A DNA stretch of 53,688 nucleotides from Treponema sp. (GCA_022510865.1 JAFLSQ010000013.1:1-53688); one strand, 5' to 3'. Counted from the first letter of the stretch, positions 41,443 to 49,538 are shown. Translations and numbers: made by a program. Notes: generated by a model not told the origin, from the sequence alone.

Positions 41443-41476
41443 AAAGATGGCAGTTATCATAGAAAGGGTGGTCAGT

Positions 41477-42631
41477 ATGAGCATAACTCGTATCCTGGAC
41501 TTGCTTCCTCACATCAGGCGGAAGTCCCTGTTCCTCATGGGGCCTCGCCAGACGGGGAAAAGCACGTACATAAAAAATCAGCTCGCGGATGAAATCGCGC
41601 TCTCGTGGAATCTTCTGGACGGGCGGCTGAGGATGCGCGTCCAGGCCGACCCGGGAATTCTCCGGGAAGAGGTAGAGGCGCGCGGACTGCGCGACTGCAT
41701 CGTCTTCATTGACGAGATTCAGAAATGCCCCGAGCTTCTTGAGGAGATTCACTTTCTGATTGAGGAGCGGAGCATCCGCTTTCTGATGACCGGCTCCAGC
41801 GCGCGCAAACTGCGCTCATCGGGCGTGAACCTGCTGGGCGGGCGTGCTGCGCAGTACCGCTTCCATCCGTTCTGCTACGCGGAGGTGGCGGATGTGCGCA
41901 GCCTGACCCTGCATGACATCTTTGAGCGCGGAATGCTGCCGCCGCATTTTCTTTCGGACGATGTGGAGGCGGATTTGTCGGCGTATGTGGGAACGTACCT
42001 TACGGAGGAGATTGCCGCGGAGGGTGCGGCAAGAAGCCTCCCCGCGTTCTCGCAGTTCCTGCGGATAGCCGCGCTCTCGAACGGCTTCATACTGAACTAC
42101 ACCAACGTGGCGAACGACAGCAGGGTGCCACGCCAGACCGTCAGGCTCTGGTACGACATTCTCGTGAACACGTTGCTTGCTTTTGAGGTGCAGCCGTTCA
42201 CCGCCACGAAGAAACGGAAGGCGATAGAGACCGCGAAGTTCTACTTCTTTGACGTGGGTGTGCTGCGGGCAATCCGGGGTATTCCGGTTCCTGCGGAGAG
42301 CACAGCGGAGTTCGGAGAGTTCTTCGAGACGTACATCTGCATGGAGCTTCGCACATGGATTGACTACACGCGCCCCAAGAGCACTCTTGCGTACTGGCGG
42401 AGCACCGCCGGGCATGAGGTGGACTTCCTCGTGGACAATGAGCTTGCCATAGAGGTTAAGTCCGCCCGCGAAATCTCCGCCAAACACCTGAAGGGAATCA
42501 AGGCGTTGCGCGAGGAGGGCATTTTCTCCCGCCACATCGTGGTGTGCCAGGAGGAGCGGCCGCGCCTTGTAGACGGCATTGAAATCCTGCCATGGAAATA
42601 CTTTTTGGAGTGGCTCTGGAAACCGCAGTGA
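41477..42631 (+). CDS. AAA+ ATPase with DUF4143 (PD-(D/E)XK-like) domain
   Basis: 384 residues. N-terminal AAA_14 ATPase: Walker A LFLMGPRQTGKSTYI, Walker B DCIVFIDEIQKCP, sensor FLMTGSSARKLR. The C-terminal DUF4143 domain has HEVDFLVDNELAIEVKSA, the D...ExK pattern of restriction-type nucleases. Function of the family is poorly known; it is very common as an accessory gene in gut bacteria. ATG at 41477 with AAAGGGTGG upstream; the frame also has an ATG at 41447. It sits inside the glycan island with its own consensus promoter, so it is probably cargo rather than a biosynthetic enzyme. Confidence 0.88.
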   Translation: MSITRILDLLPHIRRKSLFLMGPRQTGKSTYIKNQLADEIALSWNLLDGRLRMRVQADPGILREEVEARGLRDCIVFIDEIQKCPELLEEIHFLIEERSIRFLMTGSSARKLRSSGVNLLGGRAAQYRFHPFCYAEVADVRSLTLHDIFERGMLPPHFLSDDVEADLSAYVGTYLTEEIAAEGAARSLPAFSQFLRIAALSNGFILNYTNVANDSRVPRQTVRLWYDILVNTLLAFEVQPFTATKKRKAIETAKFYFFDVGVLRAIRGIPVPAESTAEFGEFFETYICMELRTWIDYTRPKSTLAYWRSTAGHEVDFLVDNELAIEVKSAREISAKHLKGIKALREEGIFSRHIVVCQEERPRLVDGIEILPWKYFLEWLWKPQ

Positions 42632-42780
42632 TTTCGCGCTAATCAGACCCAAGAAATCAAGACATCCTTTTCTCCCCTAAAAAACAGGAATGAGGGCAGT
42701 GTGCGTCGCGCTCTGCCCGGTCTGTCTCGTACAGGCAAAATTCGCGCCTTGGCGCACGGAATGTTTTTTTTGGAGGAGAT

Positions 42781-43935
42781 ATGGCACTGATAAAATTTCT
42801 CATAAAATGTCTCGTTTGGATTTTTCTGCACATTCTCTATATCTTTCCCGTGGACAAAAGGCGGATGTATTTCTCATCGTTTGTAGGACGTCAGTTTTCA
42901 TGCAATCCAAAATATCTGTACAATTTCCTGATTGCTTCCGGCATAACAGGATATTCGTATATCTGGGAATTTTCCGACATCAAAAAAGCATCTCTTGTAC
43001 CGGACGCAAAAGTCGTGCGTTCAAGATGCCTTAAATCAGTCTTTTTATGCATGACATCAAAATATATCATCTGCAACACGGAGTTTCCCTGGTACATACC
43101 GCTCCGGGCCTGTCAGATTCTTGTTCAGACATGGCATGGCGGCGGCGCGTACAAAAAAGTCGGCGTTGATGCGGGCTGGAACAAAATTGCAAATCTGGAG
43201 CAGAGGCTTAATTCCAGGCAGATATCATTTTATGTCTCATCATGCCGGAAATTCACGGAAATCATGGCGGTCTCAAAGTGTGTGCCGCCTGAAAAATTCT
43301 TGCAATGCGGAATGCCGAGAAACTCATTTCTTTTGAGCATGGATGAAGCAAGAAAGCGAAAAATCCTAGAGAAAATGAATCTGCGTTCATCATCAAAAAT
43401 AGTGCTGTACGCTCCGACTTACAGAGGCAGGCCATCTTTCAGACGTCGCGAGACCTCTGCCATTCCACTGCTGGACATCAAGGTGCTGAGAGAAAATCTT
43501 GGGGCAAAGTTCGGCGGGGAATGGCTTATAGCGTTCAGGGGACACTATTATGACGCGAACAATGAGGATGTGTCTCAATCAGATTGCATTGACATGACCG
43601 CCTATGACGATATGCAGGAGCTGCTGTATGTATCGGACGTGCTGATTACGGATTTCTCGTCATCAATGTGGGATTTCTCGCTTACAGGGCGGCCTGTTTT
43701 TCTGTTCGCACCTGACATTGATTCGTATGATGTGGAGCGCGGATTTTATACGAATCCTTACAGCTGGCCTTTTCCTATCTCAAAGACCGGCCATGAGCTT
43801 ACAGAGGCTATCATGAATTTCAATGCGGCTGAATATTCAGAAAAAGTAAGGGAGCATCATAACAGCCTTGTCTCCTATGAATGCGAGGATTCTGCAAGAA
43901 AGATTTTTGATGCCATGGGAGTGATGACGGAATGA
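42781..43935 (+). CDS. CDP-glycerol glycerophosphotransferase family protein
   Basis: 384 residues of the TagB/TagF family, which add or polymerise glycerol phosphate from CDP-glycerol. Motifs: VQTWHGGGAYKKVG, CGMPRNSFLL, IVLYAPTYRGR, IAFRGHYYDAN, VLITDFSSSMWDFSLTGRPV. An N-terminal hydrophobic segment (FLIKCLVWIFLHILYIF) may attach it to the membrane. GGAGGAGAT directly precedes the ATG. AT-rich codon use, unlike the gene before it. It overlaps the polymerase gene by four bases (ATGA). It may act as primase or polymerase together with the second family member downstream. Confidence 0.87.
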   Translation: MALIKFLIKCLVWIFLHILYIFPVDKRRMYFSSFVGRQFSCNPKYLYNFLIASGITGYSYIWEFSDIKKASLVPDAKVVRSRCLKSVFLCMTSKYIICNTEFPWYIPLRACQILVQTWHGGGAYKKVGVDAGWNKIANLEQRLNSRQISFYVSSCRKFTEIMAVSKCVPPEKFLQCGMPRNSFLLSMDEARKRKILEKMNLRSSSKIVLYAPTYRGRPSFRRRETSAIPLLDIKVLRENLGAKFGGEWLIAFRGHYYDANNEDVSQSDCIDMTAYDDMQELLYVSDVLITDFSSSMWDFSLTGRPVFLFAPDIDSYDVERGFYTNPYSWPFPISKTGHELTEAIMNFNAAEYSEKVREHHNSLVSYECEDSARKIFDAMGVMTE

Positions 43936-45059
43936 CAGTGTATATTTTTATTCTTGTGATTTCATCTTCGCTATCTTTTATGTATTCCCTTGCCAAAGAC
44001 AAATCCGCGCGAATTGTGCTTGTTACTCTCTGCTTCCTCTCCCTGTTTATTCCCGCCGCAATTCGGGGCGGAATCGGAGCGGATTATTTCTCATATCTCA
44101 GGATATATTACAGGATTTCTCAGGGAATAGAAATATCGCAGGAGCCAGGAATCTTTTTGATTTCAAAACTGCTGCTTCTTTTCAATCTTCCGGGGCATGC
44201 GCTTATAGTTACATATTCATTTATTTCCATCCTTTTTGTGTTCCTCGCCGTCCCGAAGAAATATTTTTATCTGGGCATTCCTGTGTACGTCATGGTTTTC
44301 TATCTGGATTCTTATTGCCTTCTAAGACAGGCACTTGCCTGCTCTGTCATGCTATTTGCCTACAGAAAATATTTTGAGGGAAGCACAAAGTCCTGCGTCT
44401 TTTGGTCTGCGATTGCGTTTCTGAACCATAAGGTGATGATAATTCCGATAATGCTTCTGTTATTCTCAAGATTCATACAGGAAATACAGCCTTTGGCAAG
44501 GAATGCTATGTATCTCTTGCTTTTTGTCGTTTTATATCTGCTTAAAAACACGATTGTTTCTTTTGTTATGAATTCCGTCCTTTCGTTTACACCTTATGCT
44601 GGATACGCACTGAATAGGTATGCCACAGCAGAAGCCGGGAGGAATTCCGGACTCGGATTTCTTTTGCAGATTCTATTGCTGATTATACTTCTGTATCTGT
44701 CAGACTCGGATGTGCTCTCGAAAAGAGAGTACAAGGTCTGTGGCATTTATTTTGTTTATCTGCTCTTTGTGCGTTGTCTATCTCAGGTTCTGTTTATCTT
44801 TGTGCGTCTTGTGAATTCGGTCACTTTTATATACGTGCCTTTTATAATATCCGCCTCAAAATCGCGAAGCAGAGAGCGCAGGCTTCTCATCGCTTTTTTT
44901 TATTTTGCTATTGCTTTGCTGTATGTAAAGGGAATACTGAATGCTCCTATACATGGACAAGATATGGTAGGCGGAAAACAAGTATATCCATATACGACAA
45001 TATTCAACTATAAAGACAATTCTCTGATTATGCAGAGAAAATATAGGTTCGGCTTTTAG
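43932..45059 (+). CDS. EpsG-family polysaccharide polymerase
   Basis: 375 residues, about 10 transmembrane segments. Family features: IPAAIRGGIGADYFSYLRIY in the N-terminal third, YCLLRQALACSVMLFAYRKY, and FLNHKVMIIPIMLL with the conserved His. EpsG/Wzy-type proteins polymerise lipid-linked repeat units on the outer face of the inner membrane. A polymerase of this type plus glycerophosphotransferases suggests a repeat-unit polymer decorated or linked by glycerol phosphate. AT-rich. Confidence 0.83.
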   Translation: MTVYIFILVISSSLSFMYSLAKDKSARIVLVTLCFLSLFIPAAIRGGIGADYFSYLRIYYRISQGIEISQEPGIFLISKLLLLFNLPGHALIVTYSFISILFVFLAVPKKYFYLGIPVYVMVFYLDSYCLLRQALACSVMLFAYRKYFEGSTKSCVFWSAIAFLNHKVMIIPIMLLLFSRFIQEIQPLARNAMYLLLFVVLYLLKNTIVSFVMNSVLSFTPYAGYALNRYATAEAGRNSGLGFLLQILLLIILLYLSDSDVLSKREYKVCGIYFVYLLFVRCLSQVLFIFVRLVNSVTFIYVPFIISASKSRSRERRLLIAFFYFAIALLYVKGILNAPIHGQDMVGGKQVYPYTTIFNYKDNSLIMQRKYRFGF

Positions 45060-45074
45060 ATAAAGGAGAATAGT

Positions 45075-45473
45075 ATGAAACGAATCATAACCTACGGCAC
45101 GTTCGACCTCTTGCACTACGGGCACATCAACCTGTTGCGCCGTGCTAAGGCGCTGGGCGACTACCTCATCGTCGCGCTGAGCACGGACGAGTTCAACTGG
45201 CGCGAGAAGCAGAAGAAGTGCTACTTCGGTTACGAGAAGCGCAAGACCCTGCTTGAGGCGGTGCGGTATGTTGACCTGGTGATTCCCGAGGAGAGCTGGG
45301 AGCAGAAGCGGACTGACGTGTGCGAGTATCACGTGGACACGTTCGTGATGGGCGATGACTGGCGCGGCAAGTTCGACTTTCTGGGCGACCTGTGCGAGGT
45401 GGTGTATCTGGAGCGCACCCCGGAAATCAGCACAACGCAGATAAAGAGTGAAATCAGGCAGGAAGGAATATAA
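45075..45473 (+). CDS. tagD: glycerol-3-phosphate cytidylyltransferase
   Basis: Makes CDP-glycerol from CTP and sn-glycerol 3-phosphate. 132 residues, full length, with ITYGTFDLLHYGHINLLRRA (HxGH), STDEFN, KRKTLLEAVRYVD, DDWRGKFDFL and LERTPEISTTQIK (RTxGISTT-like). It supplies the donor for the two neighbouring glycerophosphotransferases. AAAGGAG precedes the ATG. It is GC-rich whereas both neighbours are AT-rich. Confidence 0.94.
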   Translation: MKRIITYGTFDLLHYGHINLLRRAKALGDYLIVALSTDEFNWREKQKKCYFGYEKRKTLLEAVRYVDLVIPEESWEQKRTDVCEYHVDTFVMGDDWRGKFDFLGDLCEVVYLERTPEISTTQIKSEIRQEGI

Positions 45474-45477
45474 CATT

Positions 45478-46668
45478 ATGAAAAAACTTGCATATTTGCT
45501 GAAATCATCGCATCTGTTTTATTCAGTGTATTACTATGTGATGTCGGCTCTGCTAAAATTTCTAGGCGTGTTCATACGAACTGACAGTCACCTGATACTC
45601 TTCAATAGTTTTGGCGGAAAAAACTACGCTGACAGCCCAAGAACAATATATGAGGCAATGGTGCATGACAAACGCTTTATGTCATACAAGCTTGTCTGGA
45701 GCATTCAATCCCCTGATGCCGTTCCGCTTCCCAGCGGTACAAAGACTGTGAAGACGGACACATTATTGTATTTTAAAACCGCATTGGCATCCCGCATTTG
45801 GATAACGAATTCGTCAATTGAACGTGGTTTGAATTTTAAGAAGCGCACTACGTTCTGCCTGAACACTTGGCATGGTACGCCCATAAAATTCATGGGTAAG
45901 GACATAAGACAGGATAACAAGTCGTTCCAAAGCAAGGTCGGTGTGCGGGCGAACACTATGCTGGCACAGGGACAGTATGATGTAGATGTTTTTTCCCGCG
46001 CGTTTGACTTGCCGCCAACAAAAATCAATATGACAGGGCTTCCTCGGAACGACATACTTGCGCATTTTTCTGCCAGTGATACGCTGGAAATACGGAAAAA
46101 GCTTGGAATCCCTGAAGACAAAATAGTGCTGCTCTATGCGCCTACATTCCGTGAATTCAGCAAAGGGAAGCATCGGGAAGTCGTGCTTAAGATTCCCATG
46201 AATTTGCAACATTGGCAAGACGCGCTCGGCGGGAAATATGTCATACTGTTCAGGGCGCATTATGAAGTTGCGGCATATATGAGCCTTGACGGTTATCCGC
46301 TCTTCGTTGACGTATCGTCATATCCGAACCTTGCTGAATTGATGATAGCAAGCGATGCGCTTATATCCGATTATTCAAGCATTTATTTTGACTATTCCAT
46401 CATGCACAAGCCGATGTATTGCTTTGCCTATGATTATGATGAGTATGCGGCTTCCCGGGGCATGTACATCGATTTAAAATCGGAGTTGCCGTGCACAGTA
46501 CATGAGTCTGAAACGGAACTTTTGGAAGATTTGCTCGCATTTGAAAAGCAAGAAAAACTGAACAAGCAGCGGACTGCTGAGTTCCAGCGCAAGTATGTCA
46601 CGACATACGGCAGTGCGGCTCAGGCTTGTTGTGATATTTTGGCTGAAGAACTGGGGATTGCCTTATGA
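45478..46668 (+). CDS. CDP-glycerol glycerophosphotransferase family protein
   Basis: 396 residues, second TagB/TagF-like enzyme: FNSFGGKNYADSPRTIYEAM, LNTWHGTPIKFMGKDI, GLPRNDILAHF, IVLLYAPTFREFS, ILFRAHYEV, ALISDYSSIYFDYSIMHKP. Closer to the classical family than the upstream paralogue. ATG at 45478 with AGGAAGGAA upstream, four bases after tagD. AT-rich. It ends two bases from the stop of the convergent PIN gene with no terminator visible between them. Confidence 0.9.
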   Translation: MKKLAYLLKSSHLFYSVYYYVMSALLKFLGVFIRTDSHLILFNSFGGKNYADSPRTIYEAMVHDKRFMSYKLVWSIQSPDAVPLPSGTKTVKTDTLLYFKTALASRIWITNSSIERGLNFKKRTTFCLNTWHGTPIKFMGKDIRQDNKSFQSKVGVRANTMLAQGQYDVDVFSRAFDLPPTKINMTGLPRNDILAHFSASDTLEIRKKLGIPEDKIVLLYAPTFREFSKGKHREVVLKIPMNLQHWQDALGGKYVILFRAHYEVAAYMSLDGYPLFVDVSSYPNLAELMIASDALISDYSSIYFDYSIMHKPMYCFAYDYDEYAASRGMYIDLKSELPCTVHESETELLEDLLAFEKQEKLNKQRTAEFQRKYVTTYGSAAQACCDILAEELGIAL

Positions 46669-46670
46669 AA

Positions 46671-47090
46671 TCACCCGTTTTTCTCGATAATCTCCAGCAT
46701 CTCCGCAGGAGTGACGACGAAAGGCTTGACAGGAAAATGCCTGCCGTTGCCGGTGACAAGGTATGCTTCCCGCGTCTGCCGTGCGTCAAGCGTGACCTCG
46801 TAGAACGCGATGTCCTTCGGGTCGGGCATGGTCTCGCCGTCCGGCACGGAAATGCCGTTCAGTTTGATTCCCCGGTACATGAAGCCCTGTATCGTCCTCC
46901 GCACGTTGTCTTTCGGAAAGTTGAACCTGGGGCGCAAAAGCACCTCGCCGTACTCGGCAAGAATTTCCTCGCTTATGACAGCCGTAACCGTGCCGTCAAA
47001 GACCTTCTCGATGACCTTGTGCGGTACGGAATCTTTTTTGAGCATGGCGGAGACGAGCACGTTTGTGTCGATGACTGCGAATATGTCCAT
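46671..47090 (-). CDS. PIN-domain toxin
   Basis: 139 residues: FAVIDTNVLVSAML at the start (catalytic Asp), ISEEILAEYGEVLLRPRF (acidic residue), DPKDIAFYEV, and AYLVTGNGRHFP. PIN proteins of toxin-antitoxin pairs are Mg-dependent RNases. It lies three bases after the ribbon-helix-helix gene on the same strand, the usual antitoxin-toxin order. The pair is inserted against the direction of the glycan genes. Confidence 0.85.
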   Translation of the reverse strand: MDIFAVIDTNVLVSAMLKKDSVPHKVIEKVFDGTVTAVISEEILAEYGEVLLRPRFNFPKDNVRRTIQGFMYRGIKLNGISVPDGETMPDPKDIAFYEVTLDARQTREAYLVTGNGRHFPVKPFVVTPAEMLEIIEKNG

Positions 47091-47093
47091 GCG

Positions 47094-47606
47094 CTAACGG
47101 TCTCTGCGGCAGGCGGCGATTTCCGCGTTGATTTCTTCGGGAGAAAGCATCGCCAGTCCAGTGCGTTCCGCAGTGTCGCTTATATGGTTGATGGCTTCGA
47201 GTGCTGCGGAAGCCTTGTTGTCGTAAAGCGCATGGAAATCAGAAAGCCAGCTGGTGTGGCAGTCTTTTGGCGCGCTGATGATGTATCCGTGCCCAAACTG
47301 AATCGTGTCGGGCATGGGAAAACTGTTTTCCTTGGCACGGCGTTCCGAGCGGCACAGGTCAATCTCGTCGTTGATTTCGTCCGCCGTCATGTCGGAGGAG
47401 TCGAACTCCCTGCACAGTTCCGCCCAGACATCCTGAAAAGCCCTTTTGTTCCCGGAATGTGCGGAAGCCTGCGTTTCTTCAGAGACAGATTTTTTAAGGA
47501 ACGTCCGTATCGCCTCAAAAATATTCGTTCCTTGATTTTGGAACGCGGCGGTCGCCTCGTTCCAGAGCGTGTCCTCAACGGGAATCTGCACGGACATCGT
47601 TGCCAT
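47094..47606 (-). CDS. ribbon-helix-helix antitoxin with extended C-terminus
   Basis: 170 residues, about twice the size of a typical RelB/DinJ antitoxin. The N-terminal ~50 residues (SVQIPVEDTLWNEATAAFQN) are ribbon-helix-helix. The C-terminal part contains two copies of a short acidic motif, MTADEINDEIDLCRSER and LSPEEINAEIAACRRDR, each probably a toxin-binding helix. The ATG at 47606 has GGAGGTG upstream. It likely neutralises the PIN toxin and represses their shared promoter. Confidence 0.75.
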   Translation of the reverse strand: MATMSVQIPVEDTLWNEATAAFQNQGTNIFEAIRTFLKKSVSEETQASAHSGNKRAFQDVWAELCREFDSSDMTADEINDEIDLCRSERRAKENSFPMPDTIQFGHGYIISAPKDCHTSWLSDFHALYDNKASAALEAINHISDTAERTGLAMLSPEEINAEIAACRRDR

Positions 47607-47639
47607 GGCGCACCTCCTGCAAAACCTATGTACTTTTAT

Positions 47640-47668
47640 ACTATAAGGCAATCACTGCCCAAAGTCAA
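47640..47668 (-). promoter_or_regulatory. promoter of the PIN toxin-antitoxin pair
   Basis: On the minus strand TTGACT (47668-47663), 17 bases, TATAGT (47645-47640), about 34 bases before the antitoxin ATG. It overlaps the leader of the divergent glycosyltransferase gene. Confidence 0.65.
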
Positions 47669-47686
47669 TCTGACGGAGGCGTGCGC

Positions 47687-48157
47687 ATGAACAAAATCCT
47701 CTTTCTCTCCAACACGGCAAATTTCTCCAAGTTCAACCGGCCGTACATGCGGTGGTTCCGCGAGCGGGGGTGGCGGGTGGACTACTGCTCGGCGGGCGAG
47801 GAGCGGGTTGAGGACTGCGACAACCAGTACGCCATCCCCATCGCCCGAAGCCCGTTCAGCCTGCGCAATGTCCGCGCGTACCGGCAGCTTAAGCGTCTGC
47901 TCATCGAGAACCAGTACGACATCCTGCACTGCCACACGCCCATGGGCGGGGTCATCGGGCGGCTTGCGGCGCGGCGGCTCCGGGCGCAGGGGAAAATCAG
48001 GGTCATCTATACGGCGCACGGCTTCCACTTCTACAAGGGCGCGCCGCTCGTCAACTGGCTTCTGTACTACCCCATGGAGAGATGGCTTGCGCGGTTTACC
48101 GACGTGATTGTGACGATAAACGAGGAGGACTACGAGCGTGCGAGAAAATCATTCTAG
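47687..48157 (+). CDS. GT4 glycosyltransferase, N-terminal half (frameshifted gene)
   Basis: 156 residues covering the acceptor-binding Rossmann domain of a GT-B/GT4 enzyme: ILFLSNTANFSKFNRPYMRW, YDILHCHTPMGGVIGRLAAR, VIYTAHGFHFYKGAPLVNW and VIVTINEEDYERARKSF, then a stop. The donor-binding half continues in another frame from ~48138. Adding one A to the AAAA at 48145-48148 would join them as ARKNHSRIYKIDGVGVD. ACGGAGG precedes the ATG. This may be a true mutation, a reversible slip or a sequencing error; the product as it stands lacks the donor domain. Confidence 0.75.
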   Translation: MNKILFLSNTANFSKFNRPYMRWFRERGWRVDYCSAGEERVEDCDNQYAIPIARSPFSLRNVRAYRQLKRLLIENQYDILHCHTPMGGVIGRLAARRLRAQGKIRVIYTAHGFHFYKGAPLVNWLLYYPMERWLARFTDVIVTINEEDYERARKSF

Positions 48158-48824
48158 GATTTACAAAATCGACGGGGTGGGCGTTGACCTGTCGCGGTTC
48201 CGCCCGGCAACGGAAGCGGAGCGGAGCGACCTCAGACGTGCGCACGGATTCTCCGACGATGACTTCATCCTGCTGTACGTTGCCGAATTCATCCCGCGCA
48301 AGAACCATAAACTGCTGTTCGATATTCTGCCCGGGTTGAAAGAGAGGATTCCGGGGCTGAAGGTCGTTCTCTGCGGCAAGGGGCGATTGCTTGACTATTA
48401 CAGAGACTTTGCCTCAAGACGGGGGATGGTCTATGTCACGTTCACCGGGTATACGAACGAAGTTGCCGAATGGTGTCAGCTTGCTGACGTGCACATCTCG
48501 ACGAGCGTGCAGGAGGGGCAAGGGCTGAACCTAGTGGAGGCGATGGCGTGCGGGCTGCCGCTTGTCGCCTCGGACATCCGCGGACACCGCGACGTGATTG
48601 CCGGCTTTGAAGGCGGAATCCTGTGCGACCTGAGTGCCCCGCGTTCTTTCGCCGATGCTGTACTCCTGCTCGAAAAGAACGCGGCCCTGCGTGCGGAGAT
48701 TTCCGTTCGCAACGTTGAGCGCGCGCGGCTGTTCTCGGTCGTCTCTGCCGTGCGATGCATGGCAGAGATTTATGAGGGGATGATGGCGCGCGGACATGCG
48801 GGGGGGGGTACAACTGTAGAGTAG
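48138..48824 (+). CDS. GT4 glycosyltransferase, C-terminal half (frameshifted gene)
   Basis: 228 residues in the frame one base off the N-terminal half. It holds the donor-binding Rossmann domain: KIDGVGVDLSRF linker, LYVAEFIPRKNHKLLFDI, VLCGKGRLLDYY, VTFTGYTNEVAEW, SVQEGQGLNLVEAMACGLPLV (start of the E-x7-E motif) and SDIRGHRDVI. The reading frame's first GTG is not a credible start; it is the continuation of the 47687 gene. A 9-G tract (48800-48808) encodes GlyGlyGly a few codons before the stop. Confidence 0.75.
   Translation: MRENHSRIYKIDGVGVDLSRFRPATEAERSDLRRAHGFSDDDFILLYVAEFIPRKNHKLLFDILPGLKERIPGLKVVLCGKGRLLDYYRDFASRRGMVYVTFTGYTNEVAEWCQLADVHISTSVQEGQGLNLVEAMACGLPLVASDIRGHRDVIAGFEGGILCDLSAPRSFADAVLLLEKNAALRAEISVRNVERARLFSVVSAVRCMAEIYEGMMARGHAGGGTTVE
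48800..48808 (+). repeat. poly-G tract (9 G)
   Basis: Nine G near the 3' end of the glycosyltransferase, 50 bases before the next possible start. Followed by a small hairpin ACAACT / AGTTGT (48810-48828). Confidence 0.85.
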
Positions 48825-48857
48825 TTGTCCTCCGGATTCCCGCCGCATGGGGCGCGT

Positions 48858-49538
48858 ATGCGGCATAAGCCTTCCTGCATAGTCCGTAAAATCGACGGCG
48901 TGGGCATCGACCTGTCGCGGTTCTATCCTGTGAGTTCCGTCGAGGAGAAGATTTCCCTCCGCCGCGAGAAAAATTATTCCGAGCATGATTTCATGCTGAT
49001 TTACACCGCCGAGTTCATCCCGCGCAAGAATCACAGGCTGCTGTTCGACATCCTGCCCGGACTGAGGGAGAGAAACCCCGGGCTGAAAGCCGTCTTGTGC
49101 GGCAAGGGGGAGCTGTTTGAGCATTACAGAAGCCTTGCGGAGAGGCAGGGCATGGACTACGTGCTTTTTACCGGCTATACGAAGGATGTGGCTGACTGGT
49201 GCAGGATGGCGGATGTCCTCGTCATGCCGAGCCTTCAGGAGGGGCTGCCGATGGTGATGATTGAGGCGATTGTTACAGGTCTGCCCGTGGTCGCATCGGA
49301 TATACGCGGGCACCGCGACGTGATTGCCGACTGCGTGAACGGTTTCCTGTTCTCCCCGGACGACAGGGCGGGCTTTTCCCGGGCGATTTTCGCGCTCTGC
49401 AAGAACCCTGCGTTGCGGGCGGAGATGGGGCGGCGGAACGTAATGCTGGCGCGGCGGTACGGTGTGGGTGCGGCACTCGACGGCATGGCGGGCGTGTACG
49501 GGGACTTGATTGCGGACGGTGACTGTTTGCACGATTGA
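48858..49538 (+). CDS. orphan C-terminal GT4 donor-binding domain
   Basis: 226 residues equal to only the second half of a GT4 enzyme, starting exactly at the interdomain linker (VRKIDGVGIDLSRFYP). It runs closely parallel to the preceding C-terminal half: LIYTAEFIPRKNHRLLFDIL, AVLCGKGELFEHY, FTGYTKDVADW, PSLQEGLPMVMIEAIVTGLP and SDIRGHRDVIADC. DNA similarity is high at the linker. No acceptor domain exists upstream. The ATG at 48858 is the first in frame; the frame is open to 48825, directly after the previous stop. It could be a pseudogene, a duplication remnant or a donor-domain cassette. Confidence 0.65.
   Translation: MRHKPSCIVRKIDGVGIDLSRFYPVSSVEEKISLRREKNYSEHDFMLIYTAEFIPRKNHRLLFDILPGLRERNPGLKAVLCGKGELFEHYRSLAERQGMDYVLFTGYTKDVADWCRMADVLVMPSLQEGLPMVMIEAIVTGLPVVASDIRGHRDVIADCVNGFLFSPDDRAGFSRAIFALCKNPALRAEMGRRNVMLARRYGVGAALDGMAGVYGDLIADGDCLHD

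Noticed and set aside
46665..47690. 341-codon plus-strand open frame
   Set aside because: It is antisense to the PIN and antitoxin genes, which have clear family motifs and ribosome-binding sites; the plus frame has none.
48138..48160. Programmed +1 frameshift joining the GT4 halves
   Set aside because: The bases before the stop do not resemble the prfB-type shift site and no stimulatory element is evident; a lost A in AAAA explains it more simply.
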